Shown here: piece by piece, positions 9,961-21,500 of the stretch
Layout: each line of letters starts with the position of its first letter
How positions within the stretch are numbered: the stretch's first letter is position 1
NCBI GenBank assembly: GCA_030704615.1
Contig: CM060732.1
Location: 45,427,053-45,491,052 of the forward strand
Source: Takakia lepidozioides
Taxonomy: Eukaryota; Streptophyta; Takakiopsida; Takakiales; Takakiaceae
Length of the DNA: 64,000 nt
Direction of reading: 5' to 3'
Notes under the pieces: model-generated
Database searches by the model: none
Told to the model about the DNA's origin: nothing
The model's input: the letters and a program-made list of their open reading frames with translations, nothing else
Position numbers and translations under genes: made by a program

Positions 9961-10810
9961 GATGCTCTCTAAGACAAGACTAAGCACTCCACAGCCCTTG
10001 CCAAGCTCCTGAAACCCTAAGACTTACATTTCCAGCCACAAGACACTCCTCTTGTGGTGCAAGAGCTCTTCTTCCAAGCTCTGAAACCCTAGGTGCACAT
10101 ACCATGGCCTTGCCGCACCTCTTAGCTCATGTTCCAGCCCTGCTCTTGCCATGACAAGAGCCTTCTCAATGCTGAAGCTAGAGATTGAAACCCAATCTCA
10201 ACATACTCCACAAAGTGCACTGATTTGCCCCAAGCCAAATCAGCCCTTTCGCTTGGTCCTACAATCCTTCACACAATGAAAGCTCACATTCCCAAGTTTA
10301 GTTCTCAGCTTTGCCACCAAAGCCACTATAACCTGCTCTTGACTGGTCCTCTTCCTAATCGTGCTTGCTCATGCATGTACACACCACCTCGTAACCCACA
10401 TCGCCTCCGCTTCTAACAACCAAGAGCTCCACGGTGCTCCTTGCATAACAACCTGGTTTCTCTCATTCTCAAGCAAAAACCACAAGTGTTACAACTAACT
10501 CGTATTTGGCACTCACAGATACGAGCTCATCTTTCTCGAGTGATAAAGAAGAAGAATACAAGCACAAGCTCATGCGAGCTCACAAAGCTGAAGCATAAAC
10601 TCATGCATATATAACCTCATCACTCAAATACAAGTCAAGCCAAGTGCACCCCACGCCATGGGGAATCCACACTACGGCGCCATAGCTAGGCGCGGTGAGC
10701 CTCAACTCGAGAAAGATGAGCCTCCTGCGCTTGCCGTGAAGATAACCACTCCAGGGCCTAAATCTGCCTTGACCCCTGGATTGACACTTGGGCCAATCCC
10801 AAATGTCAAT
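9961..10810. other. Non-coding, possible retroelement leader
   Basis: Looser relatives of the upstream repeat (CTAAGACAAGACTAAGCACTCC and similar) fade out to about 10100. On the minus strand TATGGCGCCGTAGTGTGGAT (near 10670-10690) resembles the TGGCGCCGT primer-binding context of some plant Ty3 elements. No flanking LTR pair or gag was found, so this is only a hint. Confidence 0.25.
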
Positions 10811-12169
10811 TTGTAAAAGCTAGCTATTTTCTAGCTAGTTTCACACTAGTGGTAAAATAACTTGACACTGTGAAGCGACCGTCTCTTGATAGCTTCAAAG
10901 TTTGAGAGCATGTAGCTATGGAGGTGGAAGGGGAGCTAACCGTTGAACGCCTCTCTCTCTCACCTTCTCTCTCACCGTGAAACGCGGAGCTACATCGCGC
11001 TCCTCTCGGTCCTATTAATTCCATCTTTTTGAGATTCAATGTGCAACATGTGAACTCAATTCTGGTCTTGGATATGTGCATTGTGGTGTAATTGTGATCC
11101 AATGTGAAGGTCAATTCTTTTTTTCATGTTATTGAATGTTTTTTAAAATATTAAATATTTCATATACCTACCCATGCAATATTCATATTCCCCCCATATA
11201 AAACCAAATATTGATACCCTACTGATATACCCTACTGATATACATCCACAATTTTATATTGTTGACACCCCTTCCATACCCTACCCGGCCCCTTACCCCT
11301 ATACCATGACCATACGAGTGTTGGGAAATGTGGGCCCATGTGGGCCCTTGTGATACCAGTCCAACACTGGTATACACTAGTGTTGGCCGGGTATGGCATT
11401 TGGACATACATACCCGGCGGTTATTTGCCAGTTATGCACATATGCATAACCGGCAAATGCAACCCGGAGGGACCCGACTACGGAATGGAACCAGGGAAGG
11501 CCATCAAGCTTGCTAACCGATTAGCGAACCGGGCGTCGTGATTATAAGGGTGTTATACCCGGAGCGAGATCCGGAACAAATGTAGATGGCGTAGAGAGGC
11601 GGTTCTAGATAGGGTCCAAGAAAAATGCTTTCATTGCTTATTATTACAAAATGCTTATTATTATTATTATTATTATTATTATTTTCTGGTCCTCTTAAAT
11701 ATATCAGCTGAAAATCAATTTCTCCTCTCACGGGGCCTAATTTGTGAGCCAGGTGTTTCCCTTTAAAAAAATAATAAAAAATAAAATTGTTATTGATAAC
11801 CGTAATATGGGACCCGATAGTCTTCCACTTGGATAACTGGCATATTGATAACCGAGACACTTTTTTTTGGGACCATTCTATTGATAACCTGTAACCGACT
11901 TAATTTTTGAACCACTACATTATATATAACCACCTCCATCAATATATGAAGTGAGACGTTTGTTTTGTTTTGTTTTGTAGCGTCATTGAGATCTCCCAAA
12001 TTGCGGGGGCCCAGCGCAGGTGCTTAGTGCCGTTGGAAAGCCCTCGACGAGGAGGGGTGCACCGGTTTGGTCTCATGATTTTTGGACAAGCGGTGTGGGA
12101 GATGTGGAATTCCAAGTACTTTTGGTCGCTGAAAATTCACAAAAAATAGCAAAAGACAAACTACCACAT
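10811..12169. other. AT-rich non-coding block with hairpins and a TTA microsatellite
   Basis: No genes. It contains a strong hairpin at about 11428-11463 (ATTTGCCAGTTATGCA pairing with its near-complement TGCATAACCGGCAAAT). It also contains GTGTTGGCCGGGTATG at about 11382, and a (TTA)n tract at about 11655-11683. A SINE tail lies at 11715-11770. The mixture looks like nested non-autonomous elements. Confidence 0.5.
11715..11770 (+). mobile_element. 3' tail fragment of the window's tRNA-derived SINE
   Basis: TTTCTCCTCTCACGGGGCC, TAATTTGTGAGC and CAGGTGTTTCCCTTTAAAA match, in order, the 3' part of the full copies at 52724-52945 (+) and 42046-42258 (-). The tRNA-like head is missing here. Confidence 0.65.
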
Positions 12170-12690
12170 TCCAATTTCAATTATGCTTCATCTTCTGGTT
12201 GATGTTTTAGTGAAGTTGAATAAGTTGAATTGAAAATTTCAATACGACATGGTTGATATTTCAATGATTGGATGCACTTTGAATACAACCATTTTTATAT
12301 TGAAGAGGTCTTTTGTCTATGGTCTTGGTCCAAACTTGGACGACTAACAAAGCATTTGGGACCATTTTTGTCTGGAGCTTGGGTTGAGGGCGCCTTAAGA
12401 TGGAGGGTAGACAATGGCCTTGAGGGTACAATGCATCTTATGCATCACGGACGGATTTTTTATCGAGATGACACGTTGCACGAATACAAGGTAATATGAG
12501 CTGAGTATATGCAAGCGGGTGTAGATAGTTTGAATGAGAGATTTCCCAACCTTCATGTTTTCAATGCATTAAATCTCTTCGGTCCAAAGTATTGTCCAAG
12601 TGATGAAAATGCTCATATCACTATGTCCGGCAATGGTTGGAGAGGTTGATCTTGAAATTTGGATTGACAGAGACTGACAAGACTGATCAG
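12170..12690 (+). pseudogene. Degenerate coding remnant, family not identified
   Basis: Two short plus-strand open stretches look protein-like. One is 12272-12499, with LGPFLSGAWVEGALRW. The other, after a stop, runs from about 12507 to 12648, with AGVDSLNERFPNLHVFNALN and FGPKYCPSDENAH. I do not recognise the family; a hAT-like or other transposon protein remnant is possible. The stretch breaks into retroelement sequence at about 12690. Confidence 0.3.
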
Positions 12691-12819
12691 TTTACAATTG
12701 GGCGGTAGAGGTACGAAGTTCTTGCATCTGGAGCTGAAGACTTTGCAATGTGGCGACCATTTCCGCAAATGTGCCTTCCATCTTAACTAACTAAGGAACA
12801 AACTTTAGTCTCGCCAAAC
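12690..12819 (-). pseudogene. Gag start of a second, truncated Ty3 element
   Basis: Directly downstream (minus strand) of the LTR end, a short leader is followed by an ATG frame MEGTFAEMVATLQSLQLQMQ that stops after about 29 codons. This is the layout LTR, leader, gag start. It shows the LTR at 12820-13432 acts as a 5' LTR for this side while gag-protease sequence also enters it from the other side. Confidence 0.5.
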
Positions 12820-13432
12820 TGTCAATGACGAGAACATGACTGAACATAAACAAGAGATCAGACTAGAGGTACCAGAGTAGACAAGAAGTCAAGGTCGGCG
12901 TGGCCGAATGCATGGTGGGTAAACATGAATCAAGATGATCTTTATAACAATGGACAAGAGTACAAGATACTGGAACTTGACTCGAATACTGGAATGCTGG
13001 AAACTGGACTGCGGTACTAGATACTGGAAACTGGACTGGAGTACTGGGACTGGGAACAAGAGTAGCTTGAACTTGTGTTGGCGAGACTGAAGAGTGTCCA
13101 GTCTCGCCTCCTATATATATTGACTACTAAGAAGTTCCCTAAGAAGCTTCCCCTATAGAGGTTTCTTGATGGAGAAGCTTCTTTAAACAAAAGAGGTATC
13201 TTGATGGAGAAGTTTCCTCCAAATGAAGCTTCCAGAGCAGTTTTCCAAGTTACTCTTGGTAATTTGATAAACTCCCGATAACTTGGTAACTAATGGTAAA
13301 TCATGATAGATTACGATAAATCATGGTAGATTAAGATAAATCATGGTAAGTCATGATAACTTCCGGTAACATGGTAACTTGGTACTTCTGGTATTTACTC
13401 CCGGTAAGTTCTTCTGGGCTATGTCTGTGACA
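12820..13432 (-). repeat. LTR of the same Ty3 family as the element at 56457-62472
   Basis: Read on minus, it starts TGTCACAGACATAGCCCAG and ends TCTCGTCATTGACA, with TG...CA termini. It contains the TTACCATGATTTACC repeats, AGGAGGCGAGACTGGAC-type promoter-proximal sequence near a TATATATA box, and the CCAGTACTCCAGTCCAG-like repeats. All are shared with the LTR at 61811-62472. Length is 613 bp. It is flanked on both sides by internal element sequence and not by host DNA. Confidence 0.85.
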
Positions 13433-14892
13433 GACATCAGAGGAACATTGGGGAGGGCTCGAGTACCTTTTAATTTAAAGGTTTTGCCAGAGGGTAAGGT
13501 ACCGCTCACCAACCCATGCTTGCAAGCCACCACCGCATCCACAGTGTCAAGCCATTGCATCCCCAGAATGCAGTCGTAGTAAGCGCCGTTCCAGACTTCA
13601 AAATTTGCCTTCGTGTGCACCCCTTGCATGACAACTGGCACAGCTGAAAGATGTTGTTGTGTGGTCTCCAACCCACCATTTGGTAGCATAATCTGAGATG
13701 GCTGCACCTCCTCCTGAGATAATCCCAACTTGTCTGCAAATGACTTTGATAGCATGTTGTGGGTGCTGCCAGAGTCAATCAACTACATAGTTGGTTTTCC
13801 CGCCACCTGTCCCTGAACTCGAATAACATTGTGGTTGTAGGCCACTCCACCATCGACAACTACAGCTGACACCCTCATATTGGGACCCTTTTCAGTGGCC
13901 GATCCTAAACAATTTCCGAGGTCTGTAATGGTTACGGGCTCCACCGGTTCTTCTACTACCAAGGTTGCAGTCTGTCGGAATTGGCGTTCAAGACAATCTG
14001 CTGACCGATGGCCGGGCTTATGACAATTGAAACAGAGCCCCATCCTAAGACGTTCTTTCTGTTCCCTGGGACTTAGGCGTGGTGGATTTCCAACAGTTGG
14101 TTTCTGTCGTCCCTGATTGTCGTTGTTCTTGTAGGGTTTGAACCTCTTCCAATTTCCCTTCCTTGCTGGGGTGATCTTGGGAGAAAATGTCATCTTCTTC
14201 TTATTTTCCCCTGCACGAGCCGAGTATGCCACTCGCTGTGCCTTGATTTCACATTCAAAATTGCAAGCCAATCTATAGGCTTCAACCTCAGCACGTGGAT
14301 TGTGGGCTTTGACCTTATATTTCAAAGAGTCATTTAGGCCATCCACAAAAAAATCCACCCTGTCATCTTCACTGAGAGTTGGAAAATAGCTGACATGCAT
14401 TTCGAATTTGGTCTTGAACTCAACCACATTAGAACTTTCATGTTTCAGGGTGAAGAGTTCAACCTTCATCTTATGAGCGTAATCTCCAGGGAGATAGTGG
14501 GCCAGAAACGTTGATCGAAACTTCTCCCAAGTATCAATTGGGGGTTTGTCATGTTCACGGTGTTCTTTTTTCTGACGAGACCACCACAATTTTGCTGCAT
14601 CCCGAAGTTATAGGGTTGCCGTTCTAATTTTTGCTTCTTTAGGGTAATCCTCTTCAAAGAATTCCTCGAGTGACGACAAAATCTCTTCTGGCTTGACAGA
14701 TGTCTTACCCACAAATTCCGGCAGCTTCACCATTTGTTTGATCTCGTGAGTTACATCTTTGTTTCTCTTAGCTCTGAACTCCAAGGAGCTAGCGTCGGAT
14801 TGTGATTCGGCCTGGCTATTTCGCAATTCGTCATGTGAAGTCCCTATGATTCTTTTCGCAGCCTGGGTTCTTTCAACTGTGACAGGAAACAC
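13433..14892 (-). pseudogene. Ty3/gypsy gag-protease, pol deleted
   Basis: Minus-strand gag-protease. Gag runs from 14892: a coiled N-terminus, IKQMVKLPEFVGK, a TAG/TAA-type stop near 14608, then KLWWSRQKKEH, FRSTFLAHYLPGDYA, VEFKTKFEMHVSYFPTL, FVDGLNDSLKYKV and an intact zinc knuckle CFNCHKPGHRSADC. A TAG at about 13783 separates it from an aspartic protease with LIDSGSTHNML and CILGMQWLDT. The protease runs directly into the LTR at 13432, so RT, RNase H and integrase are missing. The gag differs from that of the 56457 element, although the LTRs match well. Confidence 0.8.
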
Positions 14893-15482
14893 TCATGAAC
14901 AATCCTTTTACAGTTCAGGTCTTGATGGAACCATATCACAAGATCTACACTATCTTTTTGTAAAAAAAGTGAACCATAGTCCCTGTCCTATAGAAGCCAG
15001 TGACAATTTCTAGATTAACCAACTCTAATATGCAGAGCACCAGTTATTACATCCGGTCCACCCAGCCACCACGCCGTGCCTATCTCTTGCATCAGTTCTA
15101 TCGGATCCTAGTGTCTTCCAGGCCACCATCCTCAATCCTCTTCTCATCTCTTCGTGTCTACCAGAACCGCCACTTTTTCTTCGTGTACAGGTGACCTTCA
15201 CCACCTGTTGACCTCCTTGACAGGTGATCAGTACTCAAAGCTGGCACTTGTCTCTCCAAACCTTCACTTGACACTGCTCCAGCTTTCCCCCACCTGTCAT
15301 TCACACCACCCCACGGCCTTTCCACCCAGAAGTCTTTCAGATTTGTTGCTCCTTTTTCAGATTTGGTGATGCAACCATGCACCTCTTGCCCTTTTCTAGG
15401 GTGCCAGACTTGCGGAGGGCAGCATCTGAATGCAAGGGCAATCCAGGCGTGGAATCCCCTCCCCCCTTCGCACATTATTTGC
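14893..15482. other. Non-coding stretch between retroelement and PPR remnants
   Basis: No supported gene. The 15158-15514 minus-strand open frame begins with PPR-like MEALETYKQIMCEG and then loses all similarity, so only its first few codons belong to the neighbouring PPR remnant. Confidence 0.4.
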
Positions 15483-16454
15483 TTATAGGTCTCCAAAGCC
15501 TCCATCCCGTGCATACATGTCCACCATGGCAGTGTTCAGGATGACATCTGGTACAATTCCAGCTTTGACGATGTCACCATGGACATCTTTCCCCTTTTCC
15601 AGAGCTCCCAGTCTTGCACACGCATTGCAAACAAAAACAAACGTTATGTGGTTGGGCTTCACCCCTTCGCACATCATTTGCTCATAGGTCTCCAAAGCCT
15701 CCAGCCTGCACCCTTGCTATGCATAGCCTGCAATCATCGCACTCCATGACACCACATCCCGTTCAGCCATACTTTTGAGCACTCCCTTTGGATCCTCGAT
15801 GCACGCACATTTGACATACATTTCCACCAGGGCAGTGTTCAGAATGACATCTGGTACAATTCCAGCTTTGACGATGTCACCAGGGACCTCTTTCCCCTTT
15901 TCCAGAGCTCCCAGGCTTCCACACGCATTGTAAACACAAACAAATGTGATGTGGTTGGGCTTCACCCCTTCACGCAACATTTGCTCATAGGTCTCCAAAG
16001 TATTCTTACCACACCCATGTTTGGTAAATCCTGCCAACATTATATTCCATGTGATCAAAGATGCCATCCCACAAGCAGAGTTGCAACCGAAAGCGCCTTG
16101 GAGAGGAGCACAATCTTGAGATACTAGACCACAACTCAAAACCTTGTGCTCTCTGGATACTTCTCAGTTCAGCCAAGAAAAAGACAACCTGGCCCCTTCC
16201 AGCTGAACTTGGTGGCACACTAAAGCAGCTGGTTCGATTGGCATTTTGTTCATGAAGTCCTCTGCCTCCTCCACTCGACCTGTGCGGCCAAAAAGGTCCA
16301 CCATGCAGCCAAAATGCTCCATTGTAGGAGCGAGGCCATGATTTTGACTCATGGAATCAAAGTAGTGACGACCTTCCTTCACTAAGCCCACATGAGTACA
16401 TGTAGAGAGAACACATATAAAAGTGATCTGGTCTGCATTCGATATGCATCTCAC
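15483..16454 (-). pseudogene. PPR (PLS-type) pseudogene, pieces out of order
   Basis: Minus-strand PPR sequence in three parts. 16454-16164 has ITFICVLSTCTHVGLVKEG, HYFDSM, MEHFGCMVDLFGRTGRVEEA and EDFMNKMPIEP, which normally lie near the C-terminal end of the PPR tract. 16139-15717 then has WNIMLAGFTKHGCG, LETYEQMLREGVKPNHITFV, CGSLGALEKGKEV and AGIVPDVILNTALVEMYVKC, followed by DVVSWSAMIAGYA and a TAG stop. 15695-15483 continues in frame with METYEQMMCEGVKPNHITF and VDMYARDGG. PLS units repeat every ~306 bp (102 residues). The C-terminal motif coming first, the stop and the missing ends mark a rearranged pseudogene. Intact relatives edit organelle RNA. Confidence 0.8.
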
Positions 16455-16578
16455 GGTCGAGTCTGATGAGACGGCAAAACAGGCTGAAATAGGTCGAAGA
16501 AGAAGGTGCTCTCACCACATTGTCCTTGACCTTGTGTCATGATCTATAGAGGATTTGACCGACCATCAACCCAAAATG

Positions 16579-16694
16579 ACCTCTTGTGTGTGCTGCTTGT
16601 GTCTGTAGTCAGGTAATGTCGGATTGGTCTGTGAAAACCACCACGGTGGCAGCTGAGCAGACATAGATTGAAACACGACCTGCTAAAGACCAAG
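16579..16694 (+). repeat. Dispersed repeat, copy 1 left part
   Basis: GACCTCTTGTGTGTGCTGCT through GCTAAAGACCAAG matches 46388-46485 closely, except for a ~25-bp insert around CCACCACGGTGGCAGC. The right part of the repeat resumes at about 17170. Confidence 0.75.
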
Positions 16695-16809
16695 CTGACT
16701 CTCCCAAGAACCTTGTAAACATCAGGAATTATACAAAATCATGGTACTAACAAGAAGAGCCAAGAGCCCACAATGGAAAAACTTCTTTACATGGTACGTT
16801 AAGAAAAAG

Positions 16810-17040
16810 TCACACCTTGCGATTGCGGTTGTCCCACCATCGTGAAGCATGTTTAAAAATGCCAGCTCTGCTTCGTACTCCAAGGTAGACATTTGTGCTC
16901 GAAAATCTGACCTCTTTCCCTTTTTCCAGGGCTCCCAGGCTTGCACACGCATTGCAAACACAAACAAACGTGATGTGGTTGGGCTTCACCCCTTCCCGCA
17001 TCATTTGCTCATAGGTCTCCAAAGCATCCCATAAATCCTG
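16810..17040 (-). pseudogene. PPR fragment inside a split dispersed repeat
   Basis: Minus-strand METYEQMMREGVKPNHITFV and VCNACASLGALEKGKEV, then unrelated sequence. It matches the PLS unit of the 15.5-16.1 kb pseudogene and lies between the two parts of the dispersed repeat. Confidence 0.7.
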
Positions 17041-17169
17041 CCAACATTATATTCCACGTGATCAAAGATCGTTGAGGGAAAAGCCACGGTTTGCATGGAG
17101 CAGCGAGACTGTTGAGAGCTTGCAAGGTGAACGATGGCGGAAAACGCACAGCTCCTGCAGTCAAGAACT

Positions 17170-17345
17170 TCAAGAACCGGGCAGTCCGGGCACGCTCCCA
17201 AAAAAATTGTCGCTTTGGGGTTTTTTGGGCGGGCAGTCAGGGCAGATATAAAAAACTGACGACGACGATGACATGGCTATGATGACGTGTCTACGAAACG
17301 TGGCAACAAAAACGTGGCACTAAGGCACCCTATTCCTGCTCTATG
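17170..17345 (+). repeat. Dispersed repeat, copy 1 right part
   Basis: GGGCAGTCCGGGCA, GACGACGATGACATGGCT, ACGAAACGTGGC and GGCACCCTATTCCTGCTCTA occur in the same order as in 46500-46690. Confidence 0.7.
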
Positions 17346-18552
17346 CTAAACTAGCTTCCGACCTTAGGTCGTCGCTAGAACTATCACATATTGTTTGCAC
17401 AGTTTTCCAAACATTCAGAGAACTGACTATTCATTCGCTGTCTTGACCATTCTGAACAATCATTCACTGATCTGGATGAACCTTCAACTCACATCTACCA
17501 GACGAAATTCAGAACTTTTTTAACGTTTTTAAGTTTTTGACCATGCATATGTACTGGTTCTGTTTTCTTCTTACCATGCAATATCGATTGCGATCCAGCC
17601 ATCCCTGCCACTATCACGTCGCACGTGCGAGGGTGTGAATGCCGCCGCCTCGCCGTTAGGGTGGCCGTCTCTCGCCTACGTCGAAGAGTGCATGCAGCGG
17701 GTGTTGATGGAGCCGCCGCCAACGACGTGTAGGGTAAATAAGGCCCAACGGCGTTCCACGATAAGGCGCCTGCCAGGGCCCGCGGGTGCCATTCACCTGA
17801 ACAAATGCGCCCTAAAAATACAAAGAGAGTTTTCGACCCGTGCTTTATGCCCATATGACGACCCGCTTGGCGATCTAGTTCCTTTCGTCCTTCACTTCAG
17901 ATCTCGTTGGCTTCAGCTCTCTCTTTCTCACACATGCTGAGATCCTCTGTACCGCATTCGAGGGTGTTTTTGTGTAACTTTTCTACTGTATGGTCGCGCT
18001 GTTCATGAATACTAGTTCTTGTGGCATGCACATATAGATAAGGGATTATCCGTAGTTAGTTGTGGGAGTTTCTCTCTCTAGTGCTACTGATATGTGTTTC
18101 ACAAGACGTTTTGCTTAATATGAGTAATTGAACTAGCTAGACATCCTCAAAGTTACCGAGGTCTTAATTCTGTAGTGCACAGTTTAATAGTAGTCATCTT
18201 CAGGCATCCACCTCACACTTATCAGTTTTTCACATGATTTCGGAGTCCCTTAGTCTGTGTGAGCTCTAATTACTTGAGCACTGCATACATAGAGGCTAAC
18301 TGGATACTGCAGGCTAGAAACTCGTTTCTGTATTTCTGTGATTTTGCTTGGGTGTCTAAAGTCTTCTATTTTTCACTTCTGTAAGCTAGATCTCAAATTG
18401 GAGTTCTAAATCGAGCACGGCCAGAAGGGGCCCAAAATTGTGTGGTTCATCTGTCTGTAGCGTGTGGTTTTTCAGTTTGCTGGACAGTTTCTGGTCCACT
18501 ATACACCTCCAAACCGGTTCTACATAGTAGGACGCTCTTGAATCACAGCTTT
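17346..18552. other. Upstream region of the GTPase gene
   Basis: No supported gene. It presumably contains the promoter and 5' untranslated region of the VLIG-like gene. Open frames here on either strand have no recognisable motifs. Confidence 0.4.
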
Positions 18553-21500
18553 ATGAAAGACAAACGGTATGCTGGATATGGTCCATATTGGATCAATGAC
18601 CTTGATCCATCTCTGGCCAACTCTAACCGGGAGCAGTCATCACGAGAGTCACTGCAAGCGAATGATCATGTTGTCTGTTCTCCGGATGAAATTGGGTACA
18701 TTTCAGATGGCTCAGAGTGGGAACCTATTTTGGAAGTACATGAGGGGCCAAGTTTTCTTGGCCGTCGAGATAACACACAGACTGCGGTCAGAACTATGAC
18801 CAGCAGAGAAACAATTGTTCCTGTCTCATTGACGGAAAATATGGCTGTCGAAGCAGTGACCGAAGAACACTGCGTACCAGGGGCTCTGGACACCCAACAG
18901 CTGCATTCCCGGGAATACCCCGATCATTACTACATGGACGAACGGCTGGCGGATGCAGCAGTTGCCGGGTGTGGTCCTGGCCCTATCGGTGACGGGCATT
19001 TTATTGATGGACCCTTGAACGAGAAGCTTCGGAGCAACCGAGCGCGGAGCACTGGAGCGAGTCTGTACAATCTGATGCAAATCAGATCTGACAAGCAAGA
19101 TTTAAGTTTTGTGAAGAAGGTTGTGCACCCACAGGATGAAATATCTGCCTTCTGCAACGACCTCGTTCCTTACTCAGTAAAGCCTAGGCACGATGGTCGT
19201 GAGCTGCTGCATTTTGGATCATTAAATACCTGCTCATTGCATTTTATTGGATTCTACGGGTGTAAGACTTTGATGGCGGAAATGTTTGTCCGGGATTCTG
19301 TGATCGACGATGCCACAGCAAGACTGATGCAGGACGAGAAGCTTCAGCCTGGCTTGTACGCGTCTGTGCGACATAACACTGTCTATATTTTCTATTGGCA
19401 TCAGGGACCGAAGCTGCTGGATGCTCAAGGAAGGACATCTCGTGCAATTTCATCAGATACCTGGTTGAATTGTGCGACACTGTGCACATTTGTTTGGATT
19501 CCGTAGGTCTTGAGGCGTCACTCTCAGTACCTGCATCGACTTCCTCAAAGAGGATACGCACTCAAAGATTGAAGGTATCTGTGGTGAAAGCTTCAGAGAA
19601 CGACGTCAAATTGAGGAGTGGTTTTGAGATTACACTGTCAGGGAAGCAACATCTGTCGACGGTCGAGACATTTCCATGCTCCACCGAGCAATCGGGCTTC
19701 AAGCTTTCGGAGGGTCTTCACCGTCTAGCATTGCTTATAGCCACTGTGCGGCCTCCGAAAATGCATCTCCAGGATAATCAGACGAGTCTCAAAGTGGAGG
19801 ACATGCCTAATCTTATCAAAGGTTGGGAGTCCGACTATAACTTGGATGTCTCTAGGTTGAACGATAGGGAATTGCTCGTCTTCTTACAGTGTGCAGAATT
19901 AAAAGGCTTCCGAGAGTTTTGTATTTTCAAGCAAGGATTGGAACAACAAAAAATCGAACAGTCCAAGAAAGTATACAAGGTTGATTCCCTGGTTAGTGTC
20001 CAACAAGAACTTGCCTTGAGCATTTTTTCAAAAGGCGCACTCGCGTTCCTTAGACTCAACTATCCCTGGGAGGAGACCCTGCTGTCGTCAAGTATCATGG
20101 ATTCTGCTGAGATTACTTCAAGGACTAACCCTGCGGTTGAAGGCACTAACAAAAGCCCACCCAACAAACTTACAGAGGCTGCTTCAACACGAGTAAGTAT
20201 TTCATTAATCCTCCACATGAATGTGTACTGCATGGCACTGAAAAACTGCTATCTCCTTAGAAAACTGAAATGTATATAGGCCGAGAAGTTGCAGACAATT
20301 TCTGTGCTTGTCAAGCTGATATCAAATATCTCACTCTGGAAGTTTCGTACATTGTCTGTGCTCAAGCAGGGATCCACACCGTCGATTGCCGCCGATTTCT
20401 CAGTCCCTGTGGACCTGAGCCACCACCACGCTGAAACCAGTACAGGTCTCCAGTCTGAAATTAAGATGTGGCAGCAGTCCAAACAGGCAGATTTTGGTTG
20501 CCTCGATCGTGAAATATCTGAGATACGGACAGGCAAGCAGGTCAGCCCGTTTGTCCGAGAGTTCCTATTTTCTGGCTCCCAGGTCAACTTCCTTCTCAAA
20601 AGCGCCGTTAATCTATTAAAGCTGGAAACTACGGTTGATTTCATCGTTGACGTGAGTGGTAACAGAAGCCTTTCCAAAAACTTGGGCCCTATCATGTATG
20701 GCCAGGAAATTTTCTTGCACTTCAAAGACATCGATGGTAATCGTGGGCAGTCTCTGGCAAGTAAGTTCTTGCCCATCGCTGGGCAGTGCGTCGCAGGTCC
20801 TGTCCTCATATCTCAGCCCCTTCGCCTCCAGGTGACTGTGACACACATGATTTTCCGTTCTCGAGTAAAAGTGCATGAGCTCATGGGCATCAAAGTTATC
20901 AAAGATCCGATTCCAGATCCAATGCAGACTTGGATAGGCTCATACGCCGGATGCGTCCGATGGGGACTCCGCGAAGTGGCAGCAGTTGCAAACTTTGCCC
21001 TCAACAGATTTGGAGAGGAGCATTTTGGCTTACACGCAGGATTGAATACTGAACAGCAAGTATCAATTATTCAGAGGATGCTTCATTTCAAATACAACAG
21101 TTTTAGATCTCTACTGCCAGTTCATCATCGTCTTCTGCAGGACCAGTTGGCACACATTCGGGAGACGGAGTTCAATCCGAAGGATGAAAGCGCGGTATTA
21201 GATGTTCATCCAGCTGTGCGCACGACGTGCCTCCGCGTGTACAAACGAGGTCGGTCTGAGTTCCAGTCCAGGGTTTCGGGCATGGTGAAGAATACTTTCT
21301 CCCCCCTTTTCAAAGCTAAGGTCAAAGCCGACATCAAATTGGAGTCACTATCTCTGGAAGAACATGTGAAAAAAGAGGAGTGCGCCCACATACTGAATCT
21401 GCGAAAGACGGTCGCAACCAGAGTTCCTGACCTTCCTACACTCTTCGTCAAAAGTTGCTCACTGCATGAAACTTACGAACGTGAGAAAACAGCCACCGTC

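Noticed and set aside
17495-17940. Overlapping ORFs on both strands upstream of the GTPase gene
   Set aside because: No recognisable motifs; likely leader or promoter sequence.
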